Assembly: GCA_902540235.1 (NCBI GenBank)
Contig: CACBLI010000004.1
Location: 1 to 64,000 of the forward strand
DNA: 64,000 bases
Source of the DNA: an uncultured Pelagibacteraceae bacterium
GTDB taxonomy: Bacteria; Pseudomonadota; Alphaproteobacteria; Pelagibacterales; Pelagibacteraceae
Direction: 5' to 3'
The position numbers were made by a program, and so were the translations under genes. The notes under the pieces are model-generated. The model made no database searches, was not told the DNA's origin, and worked only from the letters and a program-made list of their open reading frames with translations. Numbering within the stretch: the stretch's first letter is position 1; every line of letters starts with the position of its first letter. This document shows, piece by piece, positions 8,819 through 17,562 of the stretch.

Positions 8819-9889
8819 TTAAGTTACAATTCCTTCATCTGCTAATTTTGTAAAAAATTTATTTGCTATTTTATTATTAGCGAAGAGTTCAACAAATTTA
8901 GTTGATATGTCATTATTAATATTACTTTCAGTATTGAAAAATTCATACACAAAATCGATCCCTTGTGAAAATATATAATTTTTATGTTTACTTTTATTTT
9001 CAAATTCCTCACAAATTGAACTATCTAAGTTTAGGCCAAGACTAATCTTTAAATCTATTATTTTTATCAAGTATTTAATATCTCTAATTGACATATTAAA
9101 TCCTTGACCTGCCAAAGGGTGTATCCTGTGGAGCAAATCTCCAAAAGCTAAAATGTTTTTATGATGATAAGATCGCAAATTACTTGATTGCAACTTAAAA
9201 CAATTAATTTTATTTATTTTAACAATTTTATATCTGATATTAAAGTTTCTAATTAACTTAGCAATTTCAATTTTTCTATCTCCTTTAATTGAGTAAACAA
9301 CAGATGTTTCTTTTTTAGAAATTGGCAAAAAGGCGATGGGACCTTTTTTGGTAAATGTTTGCGTAGCAACGTTGTTATTTAATATTTTTTTGTGCTCAAT
9401 AATTGTCGTATAAGCATAACTTTTATAATCTTTTTTAAATTTTCTAAAAAAAAATTTTTTTGTTATTTTATTATTTGCCTCACAATTCACAATTAATTGA
9501 TAATTCTTTTTAATTGTCTCGTAATGATCTATCCTTTTTTTAAATCTAAAAAATTTATTCTTCTTTAATTGTTTTACTAAATGTGTATTTAGTTCGTGAT
9601 TTTTGATAATAGAAAATAACCTTTTTTTATCATTAAAATCTATAATTTTTCTATTATTTAAATTTTCACTGTAAATTTCAATTTTATTTATGTCCCAAAG
9701 GAATTTTTCTATATTCAGTATATTCTTATTAAAAAATTCTATGTTGCTTTTTGATATTCCTATTGTTCGAGATTTATCTTTTTTTTTATTATTATTACTT
9801 AAAAATACATCTGTTGATATACCTTTGTTAACCAAAGCTTTTGCCAAAGCTAAGCTGGTTAAGCCATCTCCTAGAATACAAACTTTCAT
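8819..9889 (-). CDS. UbiH/COQ6-type FAD-dependent monooxygenase (ubiquinone biosynthesis)
   Basis: A 356-residue flavoprotein of the ubiquinone-hydroxylase family, a little short (usual about 390-410). The N-terminal FAD-binding segment is KVCILGDGLTSLALAKAL, and the C-terminal FAD motif is ILAFGDLLHRIHPLAGQGFNMS. Both are divergent: the third glycine of GxGxxG is serine and GDAAH is GDLLH. These proteins hydroxylate the quinone ring, using FAD, at the membrane. ATG 9889 is chosen because it places the FAD motif directly at the N-terminus; an in-frame TTG lies 39 bases upstream. It is divergent from ftsK with only 30 bases between the starts. Which ring position it hydroxylates cannot be told. 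Confidence 0.8.
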   Translation of the reverse strand: MKVCILGDGLTSLALAKALVNKGISTDVFLSNNNKKKDKSRTIGISKSNIEFFNKNILNIEKFLWDINKIEIYSENLNNRKIIDFNDKKRLFSIIKNHELNTHLVKQLKKNKFFRFKKRIDHYETIKKNYQLIVNCEANNKITKKFFFRKFKKDYKSYAYTTIIEHKKILNNNVATQTFTKKGPIAFLPISKKETSVVYSIKGDRKIEIAKLIRNFNIRYKIVKINKINCFKLQSSNLRSYHHKNILAFGDLLHRIHPLAGQGFNMSIRDIKYLIKIIDLKISLGLNLDSSICEEFENKSKHKNYIFSQGIDFVYEFFNTESNINNDISTKFVELFANNKIANKFFTKLADEGIVT

Positions 9890-9919
9890 AATATTTTTAA
9901 TTTTAACAATAAAAATTAG

Positions 9920-12040
9920 ATGATACAAAGTGGTAAATTTGATTCATCTAATATGAATATAAAAAAAATAGCTAATTCATTATTAATCTTCATTACCAAT
10001 AAAATAATTGAAATTATAGGTATATTAGTCTCTGTATTTGGAATTTTACTATTAATTGCTTTACTTTCATATTCCCCATCAGATCCAAATTTTATATTTA
10101 GTGATAACACAGAAATTAAAAACCTCTTAGGATTTCAAGGGAGTTATATATCAGATTTTTTTTTCCAAGCTTTTGGTATTATCTCTTTTCTAATTCCTTT
10201 AACTTATTTTTTATCTGGGATAAAAGTTGTAAAAGAAAAGAAAATTTTTTTCTTAATTGAAAATACCTTTTATACTATCATTTACTCAATTTTAGGTGCT
10301 TTATTCTTTACCTATTTCTACAAAGATGCTTTTTACCTATATATAAATGGAAATGGAGGTTTTGTAGGATCCTATTTAAGTCAAATATTTATTAAGTCGG
10401 ACACAATTCCTTATGAAAATATTTTTTATTATATTTTTTGTTTATTTATAGTTTTGTTTTTTCTTTTAAGTTTCAACTTTAATCCAAAAAAATTTTTTTT
10501 ATCTATAAGAAATATTCTTATATTAATTTTTAAAGGAAATAAAAAGTATTATACTAATAAAAATGAAATTATAAATGAGTATATTCCACAGGATGAAATT
10601 AAAAATTTGATACAAGAAGATTTGCCTTTTATCAGAGCTGATGCAAATCAACCAGTGAATTCAAAATTTAAAATTCCATCAATTGATTTATTGAATATCC
10701 CAACAAAAAATGAGATAAAAAAAACAAATAATAATGAAAATAATGATCCAAACTTTCTTGAAAAAATTCTTTTAGATTTTGGAGTTAGTGGAAGTATCAA
10801 AAAAGTTAGCCATGGACCTGTTGTGACTTTAAATGAATTTGAACCTGCAGCTGGGGTTAAGGTCTCAAAAATTATAAATCTCTCAGATGATATAGCAAGA
10901 AATACTAGCTCAGAGTCTGCGCGTATTTCTACTATACCCGGAAGTAATACTGTTGGTATTGAATTACCCAAAGCGTTAAGAGAGAATGTATATTTAAGTG
11001 AAATACTGAATAACTCTGATTTTAAAAAGAAAGACATCAATCTTCCAATAGCATTAGGTAAAAATATATCGGGAGTGCCAATAATAGGTGATTTGAGTTC
11101 GATGCCACATTTATTAATAGCTGGAACAACTGGCTCAGGTAAATCAGTCTGTATAAATACAATTATACTTTCCCTGCTATTTAAACATACTCCTGATAGA
11201 TGTAAATTTATTTTGATTGATCCTAAAATGTTAGAACTTTCAACATATGAAGGTGTCCCACATTTATTATGTCCAGTCATTACAGAAGCAAAAAAAGCTG
11301 CTTCGGTTTTAGGTTGGGTTGTTAAAGAAATGGAAAGTAGATATCGATTAATGACCAAAGAAGGAGTTAGAAATATAGATGGCTACAATGCAAAACATCA
11401 ACTTCCTATGCCTTATATAGTCGTAGTTGTTGATGAAATGTCTGATCTAATGTTGGTGGCAGGTAAAGAAATTGAAAATTATATTCAAAAATTATCTCAA
11501 ATGGCTAGGGCAGCTGGTATTCATATAATCATGGCTACTCAAAGACCAAGTGTAGATGTTATTACTGGTACTATAAAAGCCAATTTTCCAACTCGAATAT
11601 CATTTCAAGTTTCATCAAAAATAGATAGTAGAACAATTTTGGGTGAGCAAGGGGCTGAACAATTACTAGGCAGAGGTGATATGCTTTACATGTCTTCAGC
11701 AAATAGAATTATGAGGATTCACGCACCATTTGTGTCAGATATTGAGATAGAAAAAATTAACAATTTTTTAAGATCTCAAGCAGAGCCAGATTATGTTGAT
11801 GAAATTCTTAATTTTGCAGATGAGAAAGAAATTGGGGATAATTCTAAAAATCAGGGAGATAAAGACGATCTTTATCATACTGCTGTTGAGATTATTAAAT
11901 CAGAAGGAAAAGCTTCAACTTCCTTTCTACAAAGAAAGCTGCAAATTGGTTATAATCGTGCCGCAAGAATAATAGATATGATGGAAGCAGAAGGAGTCGT
12001 CAGTAAAGCAAATCATGTTGGCAAGCGTGACGTTCTTTGA
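9920..12040 (+). CDS. ftsK: DNA translocase FtsK
   Basis: A 706-residue protein with four or five N-terminal membrane segments (about residues 12-190), a short charged linker, and the RecA-like motor. Walker A GTTGSGKS is at about 401-408 and Walker B IVVVVDEMSDLM at about 500-511. The C-terminal winged-helix gamma domain (from about 635: SFLQRKLQIGYNRAARIIDMME) binds the KOPS-type sequences that direct translocation. FtsK clears chromosome dimers at the division septum with XerCD. The linker is short compared with gamma-proteobacterial FtsK, as is usual in small genomes. The following lolA gene overlaps its stop. Confidence 0.97.
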   Translation: MIQSGKFDSSNMNIKKIANSLLIFITNKIIEIIGILVSVFGILLLIALLSYSPSDPNFIFSDNTEIKNLLGFQGSYISDFFFQAFGIISFLIPLTYFLSGIKVVKEKKIFFLIENTFYTIIYSILGALFFTYFYKDAFYLYINGNGGFVGSYLSQIFIKSDTIPYENIFYYIFCLFIVLFFLLSFNFNPKKFFLSIRNILILIFKGNKKYYTNKNEIINEYIPQDEIKNLIQEDLPFIRADANQPVNSKFKIPSIDLLNIPTKNEIKKTNNNENNDPNFLEKILLDFGVSGSIKKVSHGPVVTLNEFEPAAGVKVSKIINLSDDIARNTSSESARISTIPGSNTVGIELPKALRENVYLSEILNNSDFKKKDINLPIALGKNISGVPIIGDLSSMPHLLIAGTTGSGKSVCINTIILSLLFKHTPDRCKFILIDPKMLELSTYEGVPHLLCPVITEAKKAASVLGWVVKEMESRYRLMTKEGVRNIDGYNAKHQLPMPYIVVVVDEMSDLMLVAGKEIENYIQKLSQMARAAGIHIIMATQRPSVDVITGTIKANFPTRISFQVSSKIDSRTILGEQGAEQLLGRGDMLYMSSANRIMRIHAPFVSDIEIEKINNFLRSQAEPDYVDEILNFADEKEIGDNSKNQGDKDDLYHTAVEIIKSEGKASTSFLQRKLQIGYNRAARIIDMMEAEGVVSKANHVGKRDVL

Positions 12041-12588
12041 TGAAAAAATATATTTATATATTGCTAGTAATCTTCTTAGCATCTAAAACTTCAGCAAATA
12101 TCAAAGAAAATATAATTTTAAACCTAAAAAATATTAAAAATGTCAATTTTAATTTTGAGCAAAATATTAATGGAAAAATTGAGAATGGAAATTGCACAAT
12201 TCAATATCCAAAAAAAATATTCTGTAAATACAATTTAGGAAATCAAAAAATTTTAGTTTCTGACGGAAAGTCATTAATAATTAAAACAACCGCAAGTTAC
12301 TATAAATATTCTTTGGATAAAACACCCTTAGATTATCTTTTAGATAAAGAATTTTTGATAAAAAGAATAAATGAATTAGAGGCAAGAATTGTTCAAAAAA
12401 AATTCATAAATTTTAAATTTACTGAAAATGAAAATGAGATAAATATTTTCTTTGACATAAATAATTTTAATTTAATTGGTTGGCAAACGCTAGATATATA
12501 TCAAAACCTGAGCATCACTTACCTAAGTTCAGTTTCTTTTAATAAGAATTTGAAAAGGAGCTTATTTAAGCTACCTGATCGAAATTAA
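12040..12588 (+). CDS. lolA: Outer-membrane lipoprotein carrier protein LolA family
   Basis: A 182-residue exported protein with a signal peptide (KKYIYILLVIFLASKTSA) followed by the LolA-type beta-rich domain, with short repeated segments such as KNVNFNFEQNINGKIENGNC and KILVSDGKSLIIK. LolA shuttles lipoproteins from the LolCDE transporter to the outer membrane. ftsK-lolA order is conserved in many alphaproteobacteria, which supports the call despite low similarity. ATG 12040 shares one base with the ftsK stop (TGATG); an in-frame TTG sits just before it. Confidence 0.82.
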   Translation: MKKYIYILLVIFLASKTSANIKENIILNLKNIKNVNFNFEQNINGKIENGNCTIQYPKKIFCKYNLGNQKILVSDGKSLIIKTTASYYKYSLDKTPLDYLLDKEFLIKRINELEARIVQKKFINFKFTENENEINIFFDINNFNLIGWQTLDIYQNLSITYLSSVSFNKNLKRSLFKLPDRN

Positions 12589-13088
12589 ATTGATATTGTT
12601 TCTTTTTTGAAAATTTTCATTCCTCTAGATAAGTAGTTTTTAAGAGCATTTTTATGATCTAAAGAACAAGTATGGACCCAAACTCTATTTGTTTTTTCCT
12701 TAAATGAATTTCTAATTGCTGAAGACAAAAGAAATGAGCCTAGTTTTTGATTATGATATTCCTCGAGTAATCCAAGATAAGCTATTTCAACTTCTTTTTT
12801 ATCTTTATGCATAATAAGCTCAAAATATCCTGCTAAATCATCCTTTTTTTTTAAAACAAAAGTTTTGACACTTCTATCAGATGTATAGTTCATCCATTGT
12901 TTATCGGTCCAAACTAAACGATCTACCCAATGATGACTTTTGCCAATATTTTTATAAAAGAATTTATTAAGCTTAAAATCATCTGGTTCAACGAGTTCAA
13001 CAATAAAGTTAGGTGATAAATTATCAGGCTCATTCAATTCTTCAATCGAATTAATTTCTAGATAATTTCTTTCAACTTTTTTACTCAC
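12585..13088 (-). CDS. GNAT-family N-acetyltransferase
   Basis: A 167-residue protein with an N-terminal extension of about 30 residues and a GNAT fold. EVEIAYLGLLEEYHNQKLGSFLL (about 108-130) matches motif A with the acetyl-CoA pyrophosphate-binding loop (here H-N-Q-K-L-G), followed by VWVHTCSLDHKNALKNYLSRGM (motif B). The substrate is unknown. It is the last gene of the leftward cluster after the HIT gene (4-base overlap), and converges with lolA by 4 bases. Confidence 0.82.
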   Translation of the reverse strand: MSKKVERNYLEINSIEELNEPDNLSPNFIVELVEPDDFKLNKFFYKNIGKSHHWVDRLVWTDKQWMNYTSDRSVKTFVLKKKDDLAGYFELIMHKDKKEVEIAYLGLLEEYHNQKLGSFLLSSAIRNSFKEKTNRVWVHTCSLDHKNALKNYLSRGMKIFKKETISI

Positions 13089-13450
13089 TCAACCATCTTA
13101 CCGACTCTTTCTCCACCGAACAAATGAAAATGTAAATGGGGTACTTCTTGACCACCATGTTCACTTATATTTGATAGAGCTCTATATCCTTTACCTGTAT
13201 CTACGGAAATCCCAAGCTTTTTAGCTACAATGTTTATACCTTTTAATAAACCAACCATTTCATCTGGAGAGGCGTTTTGAATAAAATCATCAAGGTCAAT
13301 ATATTTTCCTTTAGGTATTACTAATGCGTGAATTTTTTTTTGTGGATTTATATCATAAAATGATAACACGAAATCATCCTCATAAATTCTTTTACAAGGA
13401 ATTTCACCTCTTAATATTTTAGCAAATATGTTTTCATCATCATATTTCAT
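13085..13450 (-). CDS. hinT: HIT (histidine triad) family nucleotide hydrolase
   Basis: A 121-residue protein with NIFAKILRGEIPCKRIYED at the N-terminus and the triad HLHFHLFGGERVG near the C-terminus (H-x-H-x-H). HinT-type enzymes hydrolyse purine nucleoside phosphoramidates. I chose ATG 13450, because the family starts about five residues before the NIF segment; the in-frame TTG 13465 would overlap the preceding gene. It begins 2 bases after the stop of the CoA-ligase alpha subunit. Confidence 0.93.
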   Translation of the reverse strand: MKYDDENIFAKILRGEIPCKRIYEDDFVLSFYDINPQKKIHALVIPKGKYIDLDDFIQNASPDEMVGLLKGINIVAKKLGISVDTGKGYRALSNISEHGGQEVPHLHFHLFGGERVGKMVE

Positions 13451-13451
13451 C

Positions 13452-14339
13452 TCAAATTTTTTCAAGCACCGACTTTACTGTATCACCCATTACAGATGGA
13501 TTTTTTGATATAACAACCCCACATTCTTTCAATATTTCAACTTTTTCTATTGCACTTTCACCGTAAGCTGAAACAATAGCTCCCGCGTGCCCCATAACCC
13601 TACCCTTTGGAGCAGTTAAACCAGCTATGTAGCCAATCACAGGTTTTTTCATATTTGCTTTAACAAATTCCGCAGCAGCAACTTCTTGTGGTCCTCCAAT
13701 CTCACCAATCATTAAAATTGCATCTGTCTCATCATCTGTTTCAAACTTTTCAATTATATCCCTAAAAGAACTACCATTGATTGGGTCACCTCCAATACCA
13801 ACACTTGTTGAAACTCCAATGTTCAAATTTTTCATCTGTTGTGCTGCTTCGTACCCTAAGGTTCCTGATCTACTTATAATCCCTACTCTGCCTTCTTTAT
13901 AAATATGGCCTGGCATTATTCCCAACATTGATTTTCCAGGACTTATAATTCCAGCACAGTTAGGTCCTACCAAAGTCATTTTATATTCCTTAGAATATCT
14001 TCTCATATATCTTTTAATTCTAATCATGTCGTGAGATGGAATTCCATCTACTATTGCAACACAAGTTTTAATCCCAGCATCAGCCGCTTCCATTGCTGAG
14101 TCTGCAGCAAAAGCTGGAGGTACAAATAAAATTGAAGCAGTCGCTCCAGTGTGTTTCACCGCATCTTTTACGGTATTGAACACAGGCCTATCCAAATGTT
14201 TTTGACCTCCTTTTCCAGGTGTCACACCGCCAACTACGTTTGAGCCATATTTTATCATTTCGTCAGCGTGAAAAGTTCCCATTTTTCCAGTGAAACCTTG
14301 AATAATAATTTTAGTTTTTTTTTCAATTATAACAGCCAT
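13452..14339 (-). CDS. mtkB (sucD-like): Malate-CoA ligase alpha subunit, MtkB type (SucD-like)
   Basis: A 295-residue ATP-citrate lyase/succinyl-CoA ligase family alpha subunit: CoA-binding Rossmann domain first, then a ligase domain with the phosphohistidine loop MGHAGAIVSA. Several segments match my memory of malate thiokinase MtkB rather than SucD: GTFHADEMIKYGSNVVGGVTP, RIKRYMRRYSKE (an insertion absent from short SucD proteins) and NCAGIISPGKSMLGIMPGHI, where SucD usually reads NCPGVITP. The 3' neighbour is hinT; upstream are the beta subunit (1 base away) and malyl-CoA lyase. Succinyl-CoA ligase activity is the alternative and cannot be excluded from sequence alone. Confidence 0.75.
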   Translation of the reverse strand: MAVIIEKKTKIIIQGFTGKMGTFHADEMIKYGSNVVGGVTPGKGGQKHLDRPVFNTVKDAVKHTGATASILFVPPAFAADSAMEAADAGIKTCVAIVDGIPSHDMIRIKRYMRRYSKEYKMTLVGPNCAGIISPGKSMLGIMPGHIYKEGRVGIISRSGTLGYEAAQQMKNLNIGVSTSVGIGGDPINGSSFRDIIEKFETDDETDAILMIGEIGGPQEVAAAEFVKANMKKPVIGYIAGLTAPKGRVMGHAGAIVSAYGESAIEKVEILKECGVVISKNPSVMGDTVKSVLEKI

Positions 14340-14340
14340 A

Positions 14341-15504
14341 TTATTTACTTAATGCTTTAACAGCTTTGTTAGCTGCGTCCTCTAAGGTATTAGCTTCAAT
14401 GTATTTAATTTTGCTATCTCTTAAAATTTTATTTCCTTTTTCAACGTTAGTTCCAGCTAGTCTAATTACCAACGGAACTTTTATTTCGATTTTTTCAAGA
14501 GCTTGCACTATTCCTTCTGCTACCCAATCACATCTGTTAATTCCAGCAAAAATATTAACTAATATCACTCTGACTTTTTCATCCATTGTAATTAATTTAA
14601 ATGCCTTTACAATTTTCTCTGGAGTTGCTCCTCCACCCACATCTAAAAAATTAGCAGGTTCTCCGCCAGCTAGTTTTATCATATCCATGGATGCCATAGC
14701 TAAACCAGCTCCATTTATAATATTTCCAATATTTCCATCTAAGCTCACATAGTTTAAACCTCTGTCAGAAGCGTAGACTTCTTTATCATCTTCTTGTGTT
14801 TTATCTCTTAATTCTGAAACTTTATTTCTTCTAAACATAGCATTATTATCAAAACTCATTTTACAATCTAATGCTAAAATTTGTTTTTGTTTTGAAATCA
14901 CTAGAGGATTTACCTCAACCATCGTTGCATCTAATTCGCTAAATGCCTTGGCACATCCAATGATAGTGTCCGAAGCTCTTGTAATTAATTCCGGGTCTAT
15001 ACCTAAACCAAATGCTAACTCTCTAGCCTGAAAACTTTGAATACCCACAGCAACCTCAATTTTTGATCTTATGATCGTTTCAGGTTTTTCTTTTGAGATT
15101 TCCTCTACACTCATTCCGCCCTCTGTGGATGCAACAACCATTATACTTTCTGAGCTTCTATCAAAAACTAATCCTAGATATAACTCTTTATCTATATCTG
15201 TAGCTTCCTCTATATAAATTCTATTAACTATTTTACCTCCTGGTCCAGTTTGGTTTGTCACCAGTTTTTTTCCTAAAAGTTTATCTGTCGCTTGAGCAAC
15301 TTCTAATGGAGACTTACAAACAATAATTCCTCCAGCTTTACCTCTTGCTCCAGAATGGATTTGTGCTTTTACCACCCATTTTAAACCACCGATCTCTCTT
15401 GCTTTATTTTCTGCTGTCTCTGGACTGTAAACAATGCCTCCTCTTGGAATTGAAACTCCGAAGCTGGCTAGAATTTGTTTCGCTTGATACTCATGAATGT
15501 CCAT
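14341..15504 (-). CDS. mtkA (sucC-like): Malate-CoA ligase beta subunit, MtkA type (SucC-like)
   Basis: A 387-residue beta subunit with an N-terminal ATP-grasp domain (MDIHEYQAKQILASFGV, VVKAQIHSGARGKAGG) and a C-terminal CoA-ligase domain (GAGLAMASMDMIKLAGGEPA, DVGGGATPEKI). NIFAGINRCDWVAEG replaces NIFGGIVRCDLIADG of typical SucC; the former is what I recall for MtkA of Methylorubrum/Methylobacterium. The reaction would be malate + CoA + ATP to malyl-CoA + ADP + phosphate. It lies 2 bases downstream of the malyl-CoA lyase gene, forming one transcription unit. Housekeeping SucC remains possible. Confidence 0.75.
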   Translation of the reverse strand: MDIHEYQAKQILASFGVSIPRGGIVYSPETAENKAREIGGLKWVVKAQIHSGARGKAGGIIVCKSPLEVAQATDKLLGKKLVTNQTGPGGKIVNRIYIEEATDIDKELYLGLVFDRSSESIMVVASTEGGMSVEEISKEKPETIIRSKIEVAVGIQSFQARELAFGLGIDPELITRASDTIIGCAKAFSELDATMVEVNPLVISKQKQILALDCKMSFDNNAMFRRNKVSELRDKTQEDDKEVYASDRGLNYVSLDGNIGNIINGAGLAMASMDMIKLAGGEPANFLDVGGGATPEKIVKAFKLITMDEKVRVILVNIFAGINRCDWVAEGIVQALEKIEIKVPLVIRLAGTNVEKGNKILRDSKIKYIEANTLEDAANKAVKALSK

Positions 15505-15506
15505 AA

Positions 15507-16442
15507 TTATCCTTTAATAAGTTTATCTATGTTTACAATATTTTCAGCCATTCTGGCAGACGCTGCATCGATCATTCGGCCATCAAGTTGTGCTGCACCT
15601 TTGCCTTCTTTGGCGGCTTTATCGAGCTCCTCTAAAATTCGTTTTGCTTTATTAACCTCTGCTTCTGGTGGTGAAAAAACTTTGTTAGCTAATTCTATTT
15701 GTGATGGATGTATTGCCCACTTTCCCTCAATACCAATTGATGCTCCTCTTTTTGCTGCGGAAATGTATGCATCAGGATCATTAAAATCTCCAAACGGTCC
15801 ATCAATAGCTCTTAAACCATAAGCCCTGCAGGTCATAACTAATTCTGAAAGTCCGTGATGCCATTGATCACCTGGATAGTCTGGATTTAATCCACCTATA
15901 ACGACTGTTCTTGCTCTTAAACTTGCAGCATAATCAGCAACACCGAAATGCAGAGCCTCTAATCGATCACTTGCCTTAGCAATTTCCTCTATATTAGACA
16001 TTCCTAAAGCTGTTTCAATTAAACATTCAATCCCTATTTTATTTTTTATTTTTTTATTTGTTTCAATTTGTGTGAGCATACAATCAACCATGTAAACATC
16101 ACTTTCTGTTCCAGCTTTTGGGACCAGTATTGTATCAACATTCTCTCCTGCTTGCTCTACTATATCTACTAAATCTCTATACATGTAATGAGTATCAAGA
16201 CTGTTTATTCTGACCGAAATAGTTTTTCCTTTTTCTCTCCAATTTATCTCATTAAGTGCTTTGATTACATTTGCTCTAGCTTGTACTTTATCATTTGGAG
16301 AAACTGCATCTTCTAGATCTAAAAAAACATAATCTGCAGCAGAATTTAGAGCTTTCTCAAACATTTTTGGTGATGAGCCGGGCACTGCTAATTCACTTCT
16401 ATGTAATCTTGATTTTGCGGGTTTATAATACTTATGGCTCAT
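15507..16442 (-). CDS. mcl: Malyl-CoA lyase (HpcH/HpaI aldolase, CitE-like)
   Basis: A 311-residue TIM-barrel lyase. Landmarks are RLHRSELAVPGSSPKMFEK, DYVFLDLEDAVSPNDK (Mg/CoA site), IRINSLDTHYMYRDLVDIV, GIECLIETALGMSN (metal-binding Glu), LHFGVADYAASLRAR and EGKWAIHPSQIELAN. The combination LDTHYMYRD and YGLRAIDGPFGDF is characteristic of (S)-malyl-CoA lyases of the serine and ethylmalonyl-CoA pathways, and not of citrate lyase beta subunits; no citrate lyase alpha/gamma genes are nearby. It would cleave malyl-CoA to acetyl-CoA and glyoxylate, or run in reverse. It is first in the unit with the CoA-ligase genes. Confidence 0.85.
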   Translation of the reverse strand: MSHKYYKPAKSRLHRSELAVPGSSPKMFEKALNSAADYVFLDLEDAVSPNDKVQARANVIKALNEINWREKGKTISVRINSLDTHYMYRDLVDIVEQAGENVDTILVPKAGTESDVYMVDCMLTQIETNKKIKNKIGIECLIETALGMSNIEEIAKASDRLEALHFGVADYAASLRARTVVIGGLNPDYPGDQWHHGLSELVMTCRAYGLRAIDGPFGDFNDPDAYISAAKRGASIGIEGKWAIHPSQIELANKVFSPPEAEVNKAKRILEELDKAAKEGKGAAQLDGRMIDAASARMAENIVNIDKLIKG

Positions 16443-16460
16443 AGTTCAAATTTCAGATTT

Positions 16461-16466
16461 ATTATA
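16461..16466 (-). promoter_or_regulatory. Candidate -10 box of the mcl-mtkAB unit
   Basis: The minus strand has a perfect TATAAT ending about 18 bases before the mcl ATG, in the 90-base gap after hisE. No convincing -35 hexamer is seen at 16-18 bases spacing. A start site here would give a leader of about 12 bases. Confidence 0.35.
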
Positions 16467-16532
16467 ATCAGGCAATCCGCAATAAACCTAATTTTTTTAA
16501 GATTTGTAGCAAATATTATTAAATTAATGAAG

Positions 16533-16805
16533 TTATTTCTTGCGTTTTTCTAATTCAGCCATGACGTCCTCAATATTTATATCGTTGGCCTCTAAATATA
16601 TTATCAGATGATAAAAAACGTCTGCAGCCTCATGAATTTTGTTAGAGTTATTGTCTACTGCCTCAATAAGTTCATTCATTTCTTCTAATATTTTATTTTT
16701 GCTTAAAGATTTATCGCTAAGCAATTTATTCGTATAAGAGCCTTCTTCAGGCAATTTTTTCCTTTTTCTAGCAAGTTTAAACAGGCTTTCTAAAGTATTA
16801 AGCAT
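16533..16805 (-). CDS. hisE: Phosphoribosyl-ATP pyrophosphatase
   Basis: A 90-residue all-alpha NTP pyrophosphohydrolase (MazG-like fold), second step of histidine synthesis. Landmarks are TLESLFKLARKRKKLPEEGSYTNKL at the N-terminus and KILEEMNELIEAV with EAADVFYHLIIYL, giving the acidic Mg-binding E-x-x-E and E-x-x-D pairs. I start at ATG 16805, directly after the hisF stop (1 base between); the frame stays open far upstream inside hisF, but that part is a shadow of hisF. Confidence 0.93.
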   Translation of the reverse strand: MLNTLESLFKLARKRKKLPEEGSYTNKLLSDKSLSKNKILEEMNELIEAVDNNSNKIHEAADVFYHLIIYLEANDINIEDVMAELEKRKK

Positions 16806-16806
16806 A

Positions 16807-17562
16807 CTAAATTCTAACAGGTATTCCTTTTGAGTCCAAATAATCCTTTGCTTCTTTAACAGAGTATTTTCCATAGTGAAATATTGAGGCTGCCAAAACG
16901 GCACTAGCTTTTCCTAATTTAATTCCATCTACTAGGTGATCTAAATTACCTACGCCGCCAGATGCAATAACTGGAATATTTATTCTTGATGAAATTTCAG
17001 ACATCAATTCGATGTCATAACCAACTTGAGTTCCATCTCTATCCATAGAAGTCACCAATAATTCACCTGCACCGTTTTTTTCCATTTTTTCTGCATACTC
17101 CAACACGTCAATACCACTATTATTTCTTCCTCCATGAGTAAAAACTTCCCACCTATCTCCATTTTTTTTAGCATCGATTGCTACTACGATACATTGAGAT
17201 CCAAATTTTTTTGAACTATCTATGACAACTTTTGAATTTTCAACTGCTGCTGTGTTTATAGAAACTTTATCAGCTCCACAATTTAGTAATTTGTTGATAT
17301 CCTCAACACTTCTAACACCGCCTCCAACAGTTAAAGGTACAAAACATTTTTTTGAAGTTTTCTTTACAACGTCATAAATTGTATCTCTATTTTCGTTTGA
17401 AGCAGTAATGTCTAAAAAACAAATTTCATCAGCACCTCCATCACTATAAATTTTAGCTTGCTCAACTGGATCTCCCGCATCTTTGAGATCAATAAAGTTA
17501 ATACCTTTAACAACTCGACCGTTCTTTACATCTAAACAAGGTATAATTCTATTCTTAAGCAT
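16807..17562 (-). CDS. hisF: Imidazole glycerol phosphate synthase, cyclase subunit
   Basis: A 251-residue TIM barrel with [18 protein letters not shown] (catalytic Asp11), [10 protein letters not shown] (phosphate site) and [19 protein letters not shown] (second catalytic Asp). It uses ammonia from HisH to form imidazole glycerol phosphate and AICAR, the latter recyclable by PurH. It overlaps hisA by 8 bases. Confidence 0.97.
   Translation of the reverse strand: MLKNRIIPCLDVKNGRVVKGINFIDLKDAGDPVEQAKIYSDGGADEICFLDITASNENRDTIYDVVKKTSKKCFVPLTVGGGVRSVEDINKLLNCGADKVSINTAAVENSKVVIDSSKKFGSQCIVVAIDAKKNGDRWEVFTHGGRNNSGIDVLEYAEKMEKNGAGELLVTSMDRDGTQVGYDIELMSEISSRINIPVIASGGVGNLDHLVDGIKLGKASAVLAASIFHYGKYSVKEAKDYLDSKGIPVRI

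Noticed and set aside
13452..15504. Calling the ligase pair housekeeping succinyl-CoA synthetase
   Set aside because: Not excluded, but put second because the diagnostic segments and the linked malyl-CoA lyase agree with malate-CoA ligase, and sucAB/mdh are not adjacent.
16806..16904. Longer N-terminus for hisE
   Set aside because: The extra 33 residues lie inside hisF and do not match the family; the start next to the hisF stop gives the normal length.
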